Assembly (NCBI GenBank): GCA_963971305.1
Contig: OZ020308.1
Coordinates: forward strand, 22,535,275-22,599,274
From: Arcuatula senhousia
Taxonomy: Eukaryota; Mollusca; Bivalvia; Mytilida; Mytilidae
Direction: 5' to 3'
DNA: 64,000 nucleotides
Shown here: positions 22,401 to 36,300 of the stretch, in pieces
How the letters are laid out: every line of letters starts with the position of its first letter
Numbering within the stretch: position 1 is the first letter of the stretch
Program-made: the position numbers and the translations under genes
The notes under the pieces: generated by a model
What the model saw: only the letters and a program-made list of their open reading frames with translations
Told to the model about the DNA's origin: nothing
The model's database searches: none

Positions 22401-23575
22401 AATTGTTTCATTAGTTTTCAGGGGTGGCTATTCTTTAAAAATAAGTTGGTTTGGTATAGTAGAAAGTCAATAACATCTTCAAGTCTGCCTTGTTTTCTGT
22501 TTTTTCTCAACTATTTGTGATTGATCCTACAAGATCAGAGGTTTTTAAATGACAGCTATTTTCCAGAAGTAATGTAAAAATAGAGAGGGGTCAAATGTCT
22601 GTCATGTTTAACTGTAGAAGAAGACTATTAATACATACCCATTCATGCGATGCTATAAACAGAAAAGCAACAGAACCAAAGGAATCAGGTCATACATGTG
22701 CCAGAGAAATGGAAACTGCAATGGTCTTTACATAGGAAAAGTATATACTCTTATTACTATGGTCCAATTTTTACATTACCCAACCTTACCCATAAATTTC
22801 CATTTGCTTCTTTTGATCACTAAAAATCACAAAATAATCAATGGAGAAGTTCATACTTTGAAATTTTTTTTACTTCCAGTTCTTTCTTCTGAAAATTTCC
22901 ATAAGAAACAACTTAACAGAAGTTTACTTGCCCAAACATTAGAAAGCTTGTAAGAGTTTCATGTTTTACTAGCCTAAATAATATTTGAAGTACCAGATAA
23001 GGGTGTTTTTTTTTATTTGTTCTTTTATAAATAATACATATGAATATTGCATATTAGAATAAAAATGTTTCTGATAAATGTTGCATATTAGAATAATAAT
23101 GTTTCTGATATTAACTATCTAATTGTTAAACTGTAAGTTCTTTTACAATCAGAAAACAACTGGCTATTCAACTATGAAATAGCAAGTTAAAAAAAATTCT
23201 ATCAGGTTAATATAACAATTACTTAAAATAAGAAACATAACAATTTATACTGATGGATATATATCATAAAATGAAAATGTCATGTATATTGTGTTACAAA
23301 AATAACTTATCACAGTTCAAAATATATTCATTGAAAGACGAAATTTCTATTTCAGTGAAATCTGGCAAAAATGAACAGATTTTACAAAAACAAGTGAAAA
23401 ATACATTCTCTATTCCTTGTATTTTGAATAATGTGAACTATTTTTGACTCAGTCTTACATGCAAGCTTTGTTGTTCTAATTATAACACAGTTGAAAAAAT
23501 GGAGAAAAGTCATTAAGATCTGTTTTGTTAGTCTTAACGACAAAAATGGCCATTAATATAACTTAATATCATACA
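22401..23575. other. AT-rich sequence, nothing recognised
   Basis: Small ORFs only, without recognisable motifs. A short direct repeat (ATTGCATATTAGAATAA.AATG near 23045 and 23080) is present. Confidence 0.45.
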
Positions 23576-23579
23576 TGTG

Positions 23580-23985
23580 ATTCTCCCGCCGGGAGACGAA
23601 ATCTCCCGACTTTTTTATCCATCTCCCGTTCTCCCGACTTTTTGTGTAATCTCCCGCTTTTTCAAGACATGGCAAAATTTTAATTTTATAGACATTTTAA
23701 TTGATCAGTCATAAAACATTTCCGGTGTTTTAGGGGTTTGTTAATTAGGAAGATGTTAAATTAACAGGTATAGGTGTTAATTAAAAGTTTATTGCCATAA
23801 TTGACCCGATGATTGTATAAACAGTTTGAGATTAATCAGTGAAGCCATGTATATTTGGCACATGCTAGTGCCCTCAATTGTCATTGAAATGCAATTTTAA
23901 TGAGCGTTGAAACTCTCCCGCTTTTTCGTCCAATCTCCAGCCAAAAAATTCAAAATCTCCAGCTTTGTCATCACAGATCCGTCAC
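23580..23985. repeat. CTCCCG-motif block
   Basis: TCTCCCG motifs cluster at both ends (23580-23665 and 23915-23970), with AT-rich sequence between. The start contains CTCCCGCCGGGAG, a short palindrome. Possibly a small dispersed element; no TSD found. Confidence 0.35.
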
Positions 23986-23999
23986 ATGTATGTAATATG

Positions 24000-24330
24000 A
24001 ATAAGTTCAACACTTCCAGATGGTCAATTCTTAGATTTAAGATGAGCTATTATTGTAAAGAGACTTTTTTACGGGTATAAACCCACTATCTCCCATAGCT
24101 CTAAGTTCAACACATCCAGATGGTCAATTCTTAATCTAAGATGAGCTATTATTGTAAAGAGACTTTTTTACAGGTATAAACCCACTCTTTCCCATAGCTC
24201 TAAGTTCAACACATCCAGATGGTCAATTCTTACTCTAAGATGAGCTATTATTGTAAAGAGACTTTTTTACGGGTATAAACCCACTCTCTCCCATTGCTCT
24301 AAGTCCTACACGTCCAGATGGCCTAACAGT
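24000..24330 (-). repeat. 99-bp tandem copies of the PGAM5 copy 2 C-terminal end
   Basis: CCAGATGG occurs at 24016, 24116, 24215 and 24314 (the last inside true exon 5). Units share GATGAGCTATTATTGTAAAG, TTTTTTAC.GGTATAAACCCA and CTCCCATAGCTCTAAGT. A 99-bp unit is 33 codons, but each unit carries its own in-frame TAG near the copy boundary, so only the first is read. Confidence 0.85.
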
Positions 24331-24397
24331 TAACCATGTTATACTACAATGATTTAAATGGAATCTCAACCAGGCTTCTGGAGGTAACTGTAGAGCT
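24235..24397 (-). CDS. PGAM5: PGAM5 copy 2 exon 5
   Basis: 163 nt, [20 protein letters not shown], then [20 protein letters not shown] and a new tail ending NNSSS and TAG at 24235-24237. Twelve nt longer than in copy 1. The C-terminal change comes from the tandem-repeat junction. Confidence 0.85.
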
Positions 24398-27300
24398 CTG
24401 AAAATAGAAAAGAAAAGAGATGATTTAAGTACTACTTTTTCTATGAATCAGGCAGATACCATAAATAGGGTGCCACATCGATATTGATAACAAATACAAA
24501 CTAGAAAAACTGTGAGCCGCAGCTCACAAATAAATACCCCCCACCCCCCAAAAAAATTAATCAGATAAAATTTTAAAATAGGAGATGCACATCTACATTA
24601 TGTCACAGAGATTGTGTGTAAGTTTCATGAAAATCCATCAAGGGGTTTAGGAGGAGTTGCAGGTAAGAGATGGGCACCCCCATGTAGTCGAATGGCTGAG
24701 TCCATGTATTGCTATGGGAAACCCCAAGAATCATTCTGATCAAATTTTAAAATAGCAGGTGCACATCTACATTATGTCACAACAATTGTGTGTAAGTTTC
24801 ATGAAAATCCATCAAGGGGTTTAGGAGGAGTTGCGGATAAGAGATGGGTACCCCCATGTAGCTGAATGGCTAAGTCCATGTTTTGCTATGGGAAACCCCA
24901 AAAATCATTCTGATCAAATTCTAAAATAGTAGGTGCACATCTACATTATGTCACAAAGATTGTGAATAAGTTTCATGAAAATCCACCAAGGGGTTTAGGA
25001 GGAGTTGCGAATAAGAGATGGGTACCCCCATGTAGCCGAGTGGCTAAGTCCATGTTTTGCTATGGGAAATCCCAAAAATCATTCTGATCAAATTTTAAAA
25101 TAGTAGGTGCACATCTACATTATGTCACAAAGATTGTGTGTAAGTTTCATGAAAATCCATCAAGGGGTTTAGGAGCAGTTGCGGATAAGAGATGGGCTGA
25201 GTCCATGTATTGCTATGGGAAACCCCAAGAATCATTCTGATCAAATTTTAAAATAGTAGGTGCACATCTACATTATGTCACAACAATTGTGTGTAAGTTT
25301 CATGAAAATCCATCAAGGGGTTTAGGAGGAGTTGCGGATAAGAGATGGGTACCCCCATGTAGCCGAATGGCTAAGTCCATGTTTTGCTATGGGAAACCCC
25401 AAAAATCATTCTGATCAAATTCTAAAATAGTAGGTGCACATCTACATTATGTCACAAAGATTGTGAATAAGTTTCATGAAAATCCACCAAGGGGTTTAGG
25501 AGGAGTTGCGGATAAGAGATGGGTACCCCCATGTAGCTGAATGGCTAAGTCCATGTTTTGCTATGGGAAATCCCAAAAATCATTCTGATCAAATTTTAAA
25601 ATAGTAGGTGCACATCTACATTATGTCACAAAGATTGTGTGTAAGTTTCATGAAAATCCACCAAGGGGTTTAGGAGGAGTTGCGGATAAGAGATGGGTAC
25701 CCTGAAGTGTAACGGAAGGAAGGACGGACGGACGGACGGACGGACAGACACCCCTATCACTATATACCCCCCACTTTTGAAGTGGGGTTGAAGTGGGGGG
25801 TATAAAAAAAATTTCAATAGAATTGAGTGAAGCAACCCTAGTAAACTTTGTTTTGACCACTAAATTTTTCAGTCAGTCTTGAGTTTAAGAGTAATTACCA
25901 GTCAAAGTTTAGTTACATTGTACAGAGAAAAATACAGGAAAATTTCCCGCCATAATTTTTCCCTATATAACCAGTCAAAAAATATCTAGACACCAACTAT
26001 GAATTTGAATGTAAAAACTCCATTGAGTATGTCATGTATGTTTTTATGATAAAGTGAATGCATCTATACCCCAAAATCAAAATTGGAAATTATCAATGTG
26101 CCACCCCCTGCCTGATTCTTATGTGGAATAGTACTTAAAACCCAATTACACTCAGGTTTCAAGAGGTAAAACAAAGAAAAGAGTAGTCTATAACAACAAG
26201 TTAGGATCAGCACAATAATACATCCACAATTTTTTTTGCAGTTGTATAAAATAACAGCTGTTATAAGTTTAGTTGTGACAGTAAATAGGTTGACAACTTG
26301 TGCTTGGATGTGGAAAAAATTTACATGATAAACCATCCAGCAGACTATAGGCACTATTGCTTAACAAAGGGACTTGCCCCCCTTTATCAATATTTTGTTA
26401 GAGGAGAGCAAGTCCCTGTGGTCAAAGTAAACTGAATACCTACTGTGAGCCACAAGCAAATCTTTTTTTTTTGTGGCTTATCTACAATAAGTTTATAAAG
26501 ATGAAGAAACAGTTGTGAATAAATTGTAAAATTTATAAAATCTTAAGCAATTTATTCCTTTACCATAATCAAACCATAAGAAAAATGGCCAATCAATGAA
26601 AGAATTGTTGTATCCCTAAGAGAGAATAAATAATTATAACTTTGTAAATCAAAAATTTCAATTACATCTCACAATATTCATAAACTTGTGGCTTACCTAC
26701 AGACAAAGTATCGTATAACATTAGCATGACATACAAATACTTCGTAGCTATCCTCAGTTTGTTCAGGGTCAGCTCGGTGGACGTATTTTCTAAATGCAGC
26801 TTCTATTCTGGCACCATCTTCAAAAAACTGCTGGAATAAGTATATAGGTACATTAATATGAATTTGATATCTTATATACATGTATCAAAAACAAATGTTA
26901 GCAATACCATGGAAATGAGGGAATATAATTGATAAGAAAATTATATGTTAAATTACTGTTATTCTATAGCTTACAACAGAAAAACAAGTAATACTGTGAG
27001 CGAGCTCACAAAAGGATACTCCGGCTTCATATTGGACTTCGTACTGCCAAAAAAATACTCAAGCCCAATTTTTTCCCCTCAATGATATCAGAAATTGAAG
27101 AAAATTTTTCATGCACATTAGCATGTGATGTACTTCTTCCGTATTAAGGTTCATCAAAATCTGTCAAGCGGTTTAGAAGGAGTTGCGCTTAGAATACTAT
27201 ATTTAAAAAGTCTAAGTGCAATTATCTCCCCTAAACGCACGATGAAAATTATTCATGCATATCTACATATGATGTTATTCCTTCATGTAAAGATTCATCA

Positions 27301-30300
27301 AAATCTGTTGAGCAGTTTAGGAGGAGAAGCGCTTACATGGTATGTGGACAGACAGACAGACAGGGTGATTCCTATATCCCCCCAATACTTTGTTTGCTTG
27401 GGTATAATAACTCAATACAGTACATATATTGTTTCTACAGTTTATTTTTTAGCCTCAATCTGATTAAAATCAATTGTTCCTTACTGTCTCTGCATGGTAG
27501 ATCCAAAGACATCCCATTCTACTTTCTGTTCTTATGACCTTTTGAGTTGACCAATCAGATTGCAGCTTCCAGATTTTGGAAGCATCAATACTTGTGATAA
27601 ATCCAGATTCTGAAAAAGGTCATCAGAACAGAAAGTAGAATGGGATATCTTCAGATCTACCTGGATGCAGAGGCAGTAGGGAACAACTGATAGATCTGAT
27701 TTTAATCAGAATATTTTATCATTTCAAAATTAGTGTGTATTTAGAATTTTATTTTACAATGCACTCTGTAAACTAAGGTTAATCTTATTAATGCCAAAAA
27801 CTCAATAAAATTATTAGTCTAAATAAGTGATATCCAAAGAAAAGTTTCCTACCAAAATCAGAAAATTGGCTCCAATGAATTCTTTTACAGTACTATGGTT
27901 TCACTTTAAGCATGGGGTACCAATTTTTGTGGTTTTCGTGGGTAACAGTCAGGTATCAGGACACTTCGGTACCTGGTCACCTCGGTACCTAGACACTTCG
28001 GTACTGGCTTAGACATTTCGGTACTCGGTACTGGACAGTTCGGTACTAGGTATTGGACACTTCGGTACCGACCAAAAAAAAATGAATATTGCAACATTGG
28101 ATAGTAATTTAATAATAATAAGTGTTAAATTTACGATTTTTATTGGTATTTTAAGGGTAATGAATGGTAAATTGCAAACTAGCGACGTACACAAAGAAGT
28201 TTGATTATCTATGATGGAAGTCAATATTTATGTTAGCTAGAATTAGTTTTTCAACTAGATTTTCTAGATCTGTTCATGTAAATATTTTTTTTAATGATTG
28301 GTCGTTTATCTTTTTTTTTAAATTCTGGTAACTAAATGAATATAATTTAATTGGTGGATATCACTTTTTTACTATTAACAGTCATGAAGATCTCTTTTTG
28401 TCATCGTAAAATTAGTTCATTTTGGGTACATGTATCCTCTTTTATGGGGGCATTTTCTGAAACCCATTTTCTTCCTACATAGTTTGAATAAGATTCAAAT
28501 GTCATAAATCTGTTTTTAACAGATAACATTTTATGATTGTAATTGGATTAAATGGTTGTATGGCTTTTGTAATTGTGATCTGCTAATTGTGACCCCTATC
28601 ATATGGCTTCTAATTGAGTAATAAAATTATAGTAAAAAACACGTAGTTCCCAGGTTGTCGTACGTCGTACCAGTGATCGTGGCTTCTCTTTATCTGGTTG
28701 AACAATTCTTTGTCTTTATCTACGGTTATCTCTTTGTAGGCTGATAGGGTGTCTTCAGTGACAAGACAAGCAGGTAGCTCTTTCTCTCAATCAACTCGAA
28801 GATAAACATATTTTGAGGAGCATCTAGTGTGACTTTATTAACCAGGTATTTATCTTTACTACTCAGGGCATTCTCAGCAGACGGTTGTTTCCTATCTGAG
28901 GTCTGAGTGTTATCCCTCTTAGATCGTTTTGCCTTCTTTGTAGTTCCGACTTCGGCTTCCTGGACATCGGGTGTTTCCATTGTGTCCTGGTCACCAGTTG
29001 GTTGAGCGGGTTTTACTCCAGACTCCATTGGTGTTTCAGGCGTTGTGTCCATATTGAGACCCCCAGTCGGTTGAGCGGATACATTTCCAGTCTCTCTCGG
29101 TGTTTCTGGTTGGTCTGCAACTGGTTCTTTTGTTTAATCGTCGTTAGTCACTTCGGGGTCATTTTCCGGGTTGCTGGTGGCTACAGTAGATGATTCATCT
29201 TGTTGTAGTCTTTTCCTAGCAATAAAATCTTGGAGACGTCGCTGATTCCTGTCTCTTCTGGATTATGAAGACCTTTATTTCCGTGGTATGGGCTGTCTTG
29301 ATGTCATCTCCTGTTCCCGTTTCGGTATTGCATCGCTCCATCTTACAGTCAGCTTGTACCGTCCATTCCGCGCCGACAAGTCCCAGCTGGCTGGTTGGTG
29401 TTCAAGGAGATGCAGGATGGTGAATACATCTACAGTCAGGGTCGAGTGGTTTGCCTCCTCTGTTTCAGTCATGACATGTTGACGAATCATAGATAATATG
29501 ACAAGAATCGTAAATAGTATTTAATAAAACGGGATAATCATAAAAAGAACATAAAAAGAGCCCCCCATCTTTATACCCTTTCTAGCTTGGGAACAATTTC
29601 TCAACTAAATTGAAGGCTTGCAAGCCAGGGATCTGTACTTTGAAGTCTCAACAAAAGATTGATGATCAAAAGAAAAATATATGATTATTTAATTAATTAC
29701 AGATAATCAAATCACTCTTTAGATATAGTTAAAACTCATAATTAAACTAATTGTTATACCATAAAAACAGTATTGGTTTTAATTAAAAATCATCAAAAAT
29801 AATTACAATTATCCAGGGTAGGAAATTTGCTGAAAAAGTAACCAGCCCTGAATTGAAATTCTACCTGTTTTAGCTATATAGCCAGTCAAATTTTCATGAA
29901 TTTTACCCAGCCCTGCCCAAAAGTTACCAGTCTCGGGCAGGCGGGCAGGCTGTTATTTCCAACTCTGAATTATCAAAGTGATAAAGCCGACAACCGACTT
30001 CCACTTAGTAATCAAACTTATTATATTGAATTTTATGACTGAAAATACCATTTATTTATAAAAGATAATGAAAAAAAAAAAAAATTTCAAGTACCGAAAT
30101 GACTAGTACCGAGTACCGAGGTGACTAGTACCGAGTACCGAAGTGTCTTATTTAATCGGTACCGAGGTGACCAGGTACCGAAGTGATTAGGATTCAACAG
30201 TCAACCACGAAAAGAATAATTCAACCAAGTATTATTTTTACATTGACTCCTGTAAGCATGATGAACAAACTACGAAATTAAAAATTTGACAAATTGTCTT

Positions 30301-33300
30301 TTTTGAGTAAACCACGAAAATTGATACTCATGAAAATGAAAGAACCTTAGTGAGCACGCTCACATACCCCACACGTCCACATAATAGACAGACTGAATAT
30401 CTATTTTGAGTTAGGAATAAAAAAGTCAGAGTTGTTGTCTTTCCAAGTCGGCTCGTTAAACAGGAAATAAAAAGCTTCGCCGAGCGCAGCATGATACGAC
30501 CGCAACATGTTGAACCCTGTACGTTTTAGGCCTAATATGGATAGTCTATTGTTCTGGACACATGCAGCCCATGGTGGACTGACAAAGGTTTTTGACACAT
30601 GCTTCTCTGATGGACTTTCAACCCAGGGGCTAAAAATATAAATTTTTAATGTTGTATTCTACTCTTTAAAAGAATAATGTTTGGGGAAAAAATTAAAAAT
30701 CGAACCAGAATTTTTTTAAAATTATGATTACAGCCCAAAAAATTTATTCTTAAATTTAGAATCGCTACCTGACAAGAATAAATTTGCAAAAATAAATTTC
30801 AAAATCGGACCACAAATAAAAAAGCCCCATTTGGCCCCTAATTACGTAATAGGGGGAAAAAGGGGGGGGGTCGCAAATTCTTAATTTTGTATTCGCTATT
30901 TGACAAGAACAAACATGCAAAAAAAAATTTCAAAATCGGACCAGAAATAAAAAAGTTTCAATTTCGGCCCCATTTGGCCCCTAATTACGTAATAAGGGGA
31001 AAAAGGGGGGGTCGCAAAAATTAATTCTTAATTTTGTATCCGCTATTTGACAAGAACAAACATGCAAAAAAAAATTTCAAAAACGGACCAGAAATAAAAA
31101 AGTTTCAATTTCGGCCCCTTATTACGTAACAGGTGAAAAAGGGGTGGGGGTCGCAAAAATAAATTCTCAAATTTGGATTCGCTACTTGACAAAAATAAAC
31201 TTGCAAAAAAAAATTTCAAAATCGGACCACAAATAAAAAAGTTTCGATTTTGGCCCCATTTGGCCCCTAATTACGTAATAGGGGGAAAAAGGGGGGGGTC
31301 GCAAAAATTAATTCTTAATTTTGTACCCGCTATTTGACAAGAACATGCAAAAAAAAATTTCAAAAACGGACCAGAAATAAAAAAAGTTTCAATTTCGGCC
31401 CCTTATTACGTAACAGGTGAAAAAGGGGTGGGGGTCGCAAAAATAAATTCTTAATTTTGTATTCGCTATTTGACAAGAACAAACATGCAAAAAAAATTTT
31501 CAAAATCGGACCAGAAATAAAAAAGTTTCGATTTTGGCCCCATTTGGCCCCTAATTACGTAATAGGGGGAAAAAGGGGGGGTCGCAAAAAATAATTCTTA
31601 ATTTTGTATCCACTATTTGACAAGAACAAACATGTAAAAAAAAATTTCAAAATCGGACCACAAATAAAAAAGTTTTTATTTTGGCCCCTTTTGGCCCCTA
31701 ATTACACAACAGAGAAAAAGGGGGGCGCAAAAATTCATCAGGTTCATTCTTTTATTGTAAGAAACATTCTTGACAAATTTCACAGCAATAGGCCAACTAG
31801 GACCAAAGTTATGGTGGAAACAAGTAAAATATTTGAATTTTTTTCCCCTTTTGGGCCCCTAATTTCGAAACAAAAAAAGGGGGGACCCCCAAAATCAATC
31901 CCATTCATCCTTGTATGGTAAGGAACATCACTGTCAAATTTCATAGCAATTGGATAACTAGAACTAAAGTTATTGTGGAAACAAACAAAAAAGTAGTATT
32001 TTTGGCCCTTTTTTGGCCCCTAATTTCTAAACAAAAAATGGGGGGACCCCCAAAATCAATCCCATGCATCCTTTTATGGTAAGGAACATCATTGTAAAGT
32101 TTCATAGCAATCGGATAACTTGAACTAAAGTTATTGTGGAAACACTAAAAAGTTAACAGACACCGACGACGACAACGACGACGACGACAACGACGACGAC
32201 GACAGCATCATACCATAATACGTCCGCAAATTTTTTGCGGTCGTATAAAAATGAGTGACATACCTGAAAATGTATCCCACCATATGGAACTCCCACCTAA
32301 AGCTACGTACAAAATATCAAAGCCTATGATTAATAGTTGCTGAGAAATCTGTGAGGAAAATTTTCAACCCTGAAAATTAAGTGAAAAAAATCTAAGTCGG
32401 CTCATTTAACAAGAAGTACAATGTAGCTGATCGACAGACCTGAAAATGTATCCCACCATATGGGATTCCTACCTCAAGCTACATACCAAATATTAAAAGC
32501 CTACAATTAATAGTTGCTGAGAAATCTGTGACTAAAATTTTCAACCCTGAAAATTAAGTGAAAAAAATCTAGGTCAGCTCTTTAAACAGTAAGTAGATGA
32601 TCGACAGACCTGAAAACGAATCCCACCATATGGGACACCTACCCGAAGCTATATACCAAATATCAAATACCTACAATTAATAGTTGTTGAGAAATCTGTT
32701 ACGAAAATTTTCAACCCTGAAAATTTAGTGAAAAAAGTTTAAGTCGGCTTGTTATACAGGAAGTAGATGATCGACAGACCTGAAAACACATCCCACCATA
32801 TGGGACCCCCACCTGAAGCTACATACCAAATATCAAAAGCCTAGGATTGATAATAGCCGAGATATCTGTTACGAAAATTTTGATCACGGACAGACCGACG
32901 GACGGACCAGTCAAAAACATTATACCCTTTGCAACTTTGTTGCGTGGGGTATAATAAATGAATCCACAGTATTTATGTTATTAAAAAATAATATTAGAAA
33001 CATATCACAATTGGATTATCAAGCAGAATTTTGCTACAGGATTCCAGAAATCAAATTGCATACTTACATTTTCAGCAAGTCTCCAGTGCTCTTCAGGAGG
33101 CTCAGGAGGGATAGGTGCCCCCTCCCTCAAAATATCTGTCTCCTCCCTGGGGACGTCAGGTATATGTTTAACTATTATGTTAGCTGTTTCACGAGCCCGG
33201 GTCATTGTTGAGCTGACTAGTCTTATGTACCTGTAACCTAACTGTTTTAATCTCAGTCCAGTAAAATCTGCTTGCTCTTGGCCTAAAAATAACAAAATGA

Positions 33301-36300
33301 GCATGAGGAGTACAATGTACATGTACATTGTATTTTATAAATCTGCAAAATGTACAACATTATCACCTCAACATTTTTAATTTATTTATAACCTCCCAGA
33401 ATACATTGAAGTCTTTATCATTTAGTTTTTATAGATGCTGTGCTATGTAGAGTTATGCATAATGTTATTTATTGTTCAATTTTATAGATAGATATAGATC
33501 TTGTAATTTAAATATTGTGCTATATTACACTGCATCAAAATGTTAACACAAGTCAATGTCCAACTAAAATCAGATAAATCGGTATTATTCATAAACGTCA
33601 ATCACAGAATAGTGAGTTGTGAAAGTCAAATATGTAAACCGGACTAGAATAGTACTGACAAATTCAGGAAGGGCTCCATCATAAATTTTTGTAAAAATAT
33701 TCAACAGAATTTCATGAAATTTTAATCTGTAAAATTTCAAATCTGTACTACTTATAATTTTCTTTAGCTTAAGCAGTCACACAAAATTTTGATAAATGAA
33801 ACAAAGTGGAATGTAGGGCTTGCGGGCCCTAAAAACCCAATATGATATTTTCCTTGCCTTTTGGCAAAAGAAAAATTCCCCTATCTAAAGATAAGTTAAA
33901 ATCGACCATATTCATGTAGGAAAAAAAGTGTACAATTTTTGCACTCAATCATTTACTCTTAATAGAACAAGAATATGTCCAAAAGACAAAATGTCCCAAC
34001 CTAGTAACATGCCTTTTCTTTGGGACATGGAAAAGTAACTTAAACCTGAAGGTAAACTTAATATGAGATGGACGAACAAACAAACAGACCCAAATAGTAC
34101 ATACATGTGTTTTTGCCCCTTTCACATGTGTAGGCCGGGCATGAAATATAATTTTAACCATACCAAGTTTTGTAAGATATCTATCTAGATCAGCTGCTCC
34201 ATCCAAATTGTATTGTCCATGTCTTATAAACAGTAAATGTCTAGAAGCTGTAGGCGTCTTCTTTGTTATTTCATTCTGATAATCTTTATCTTCTTTATCT
34301 GTCTGTTCTGTATTCTTTTTCTTCGGTTTTACAAGCTCGGCAGGCTCTCTCCTATACAAAAGAAAACGTAAAATACAAATGTAAATGAAACTAAATGATC
34401 ATGATTTCAAATGAAAGTGCTTAATATAAGAGCATATGTACATGTACAATGTGGTTAGCTATACAGAAAATACAATTGAAGAGGAGTCAGAAAAGGATAA
34501 CCAAATTGGTTAGTTAATTGTAGATCTTGTCCTAATAATGAATCCTTCTTAAGAGCTAGTTTATATGAACAAAATGGGATACCTGGTACAACTTTTTAAC
34601 TTGGTCATATACATGTACATGCCAAAATAATTCCTAGATTCTCATCCAAATTTCAGGAAAATATGGGGTTGATGGGCAAATTTTATTATTTTTTTTCTAT
34701 CCATTTTGATAAATATTCTGTCTTTTAAAAGGAAATTGACAAACACTCAGGAAATATTTACTACAGTATGTCAGAGCCATTATAAAAGTGTTTTGAAGAT
34801 GACAAAATATTATAATTTGCTTTTATATACAGGAATTAAAACGACCACCCTGTAGATCCATCTAGTCCAAAAATGCCTGATTGTAGAGCTCTTTTAAATT
34901 CCCATGTCAATCTGTATGGGTGGTCCCTAAAATGTGTAACCTGTATCCTTACCATTTTCGGCTTATTGACCCGTAACCGCACCTGTTTTCAATTTTGACT
35001 TGTATAGAGCGAAAACACAATGAATTAAACTATTATATCTGAAATTGTACATGAAAATTCCTGATAAGATATTCAATGAACTGGTATCATTTGTTTTCAA
35101 ATCGTTATTCTATATTTCAACAATCAATGATATTAAAAAATGTTGATGCCATGATGTAGAAAATGTAATATGTGTAACCAAGACGAAGGTGCTAAAGAAA
35201 TTATATCTCTTTAATATATTCATTTAAATTTCACTTTTAAATTGTAAATTGGTTTCTTTTAATTGTTAAATGTGTCATCAAATGTTTATAACAAATATAT
35301 TGTAAATTTACTCTACATGTATGAATCTGTTAAAACTTAATTTTTCCATCACAAATTATAAAAACTTTGGCCCAGATTTTTGCCAGGAACCGGTGTTATA
35401 GGTCGGTTGTAAGGCCTTTATAGAGAACAAATTCGTCTAGGGTTCTGGATATTTATTTCAGCAAAAAATGTACATATAACAGGAACAATATAAACCCTGT
35501 AATAAAATATACAAAATAAGAAAATGTCCAAGCATATAATCGTAACTAATATTTGCAAAAATAGTTGTTTGCTTGCTAAAAATATGTCTCAATTACTTTA
35601 TCAGAAAACTTTATTAAAAAGATCAAAGCGCTAAAGCGTTTAAAGGTAGAGCTAAATCTATAAGCACTAAAAATAAATAACGATCAGTGTTAACATTGTT
35701 TGTTTCCACCGCACGTTAAGAAATCTGTAATTAAGTTCTGCCCACTTGATCAAAGGTCAAAGGTCAATAATGCTTAAGTAAACGCCAACGAGTATTGATA
35801 CACAATATGTAGTGCACATTTATATCGCATTTATGTTGGGGTATAAATGTGTACCTCTTTATTTTAGACATTCCGTATAATATTTAAAATTCAATAAACG
35901 ATTAATGTTCTGTAATAGATCCTCTGGTAGCAATATTGACTGACCGATTTACCCTGTCTAGACGGAAAAAAAATGAAAATCAGATAGCTTTATGACCCTA
36001 TAAGGCTCTGCCTAAAAAATAATTTAAACCTTACCTTCAGCATTTATGAAAAAATAAAGGCTTTACTAAACCAAAACGATTATCTTGATTAATAAAAATG
36101 TTTAGAAAATAAATAATGTAACTTTGCACTAAAATAGCCCAAATTGAACTGAATTACTACTTGAACCGTAAATTGTAAATCATGCAAAATGGCAAATGAA
36201 CTAAACAAAAAAAAAGCAAAGCTGAACTAAATGAAAGCAAAAGCAAATAAATGAAAATTAAGCAAAGCAACAAATAAAACATCACTTAGTGTTTCTTACC

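Larger units (their letters stand above)
27893..32965. mobile_element. nested insertion block in PGAM5 copy 2 intron 3
   Basis: Copy 1 intron 3 reads ...TTTTACAGTATTGATATTATTG... without interruption. In copy 2 the left match ends at ACAGTA (27887-27892) and the right match resumes at ACAGTA (32966-32971). The 5.07 kb between hold several nested repeats listed separately. Confidence 0.7.

Noticed and set aside
26364..26425. Short GGGACTTGC / GCAAGTCCC palindrome in PGAM5 copy 2 intron 4
   Set aside because: Too short and single-copy here to call an element; no target duplication.
33949..34359. Extended reading frame past PGAM5 copy 2 exon 2
   Set aside because: The part beyond the donor GTATGG is intronic; the protein family and copy 1 both support splicing at 34164.
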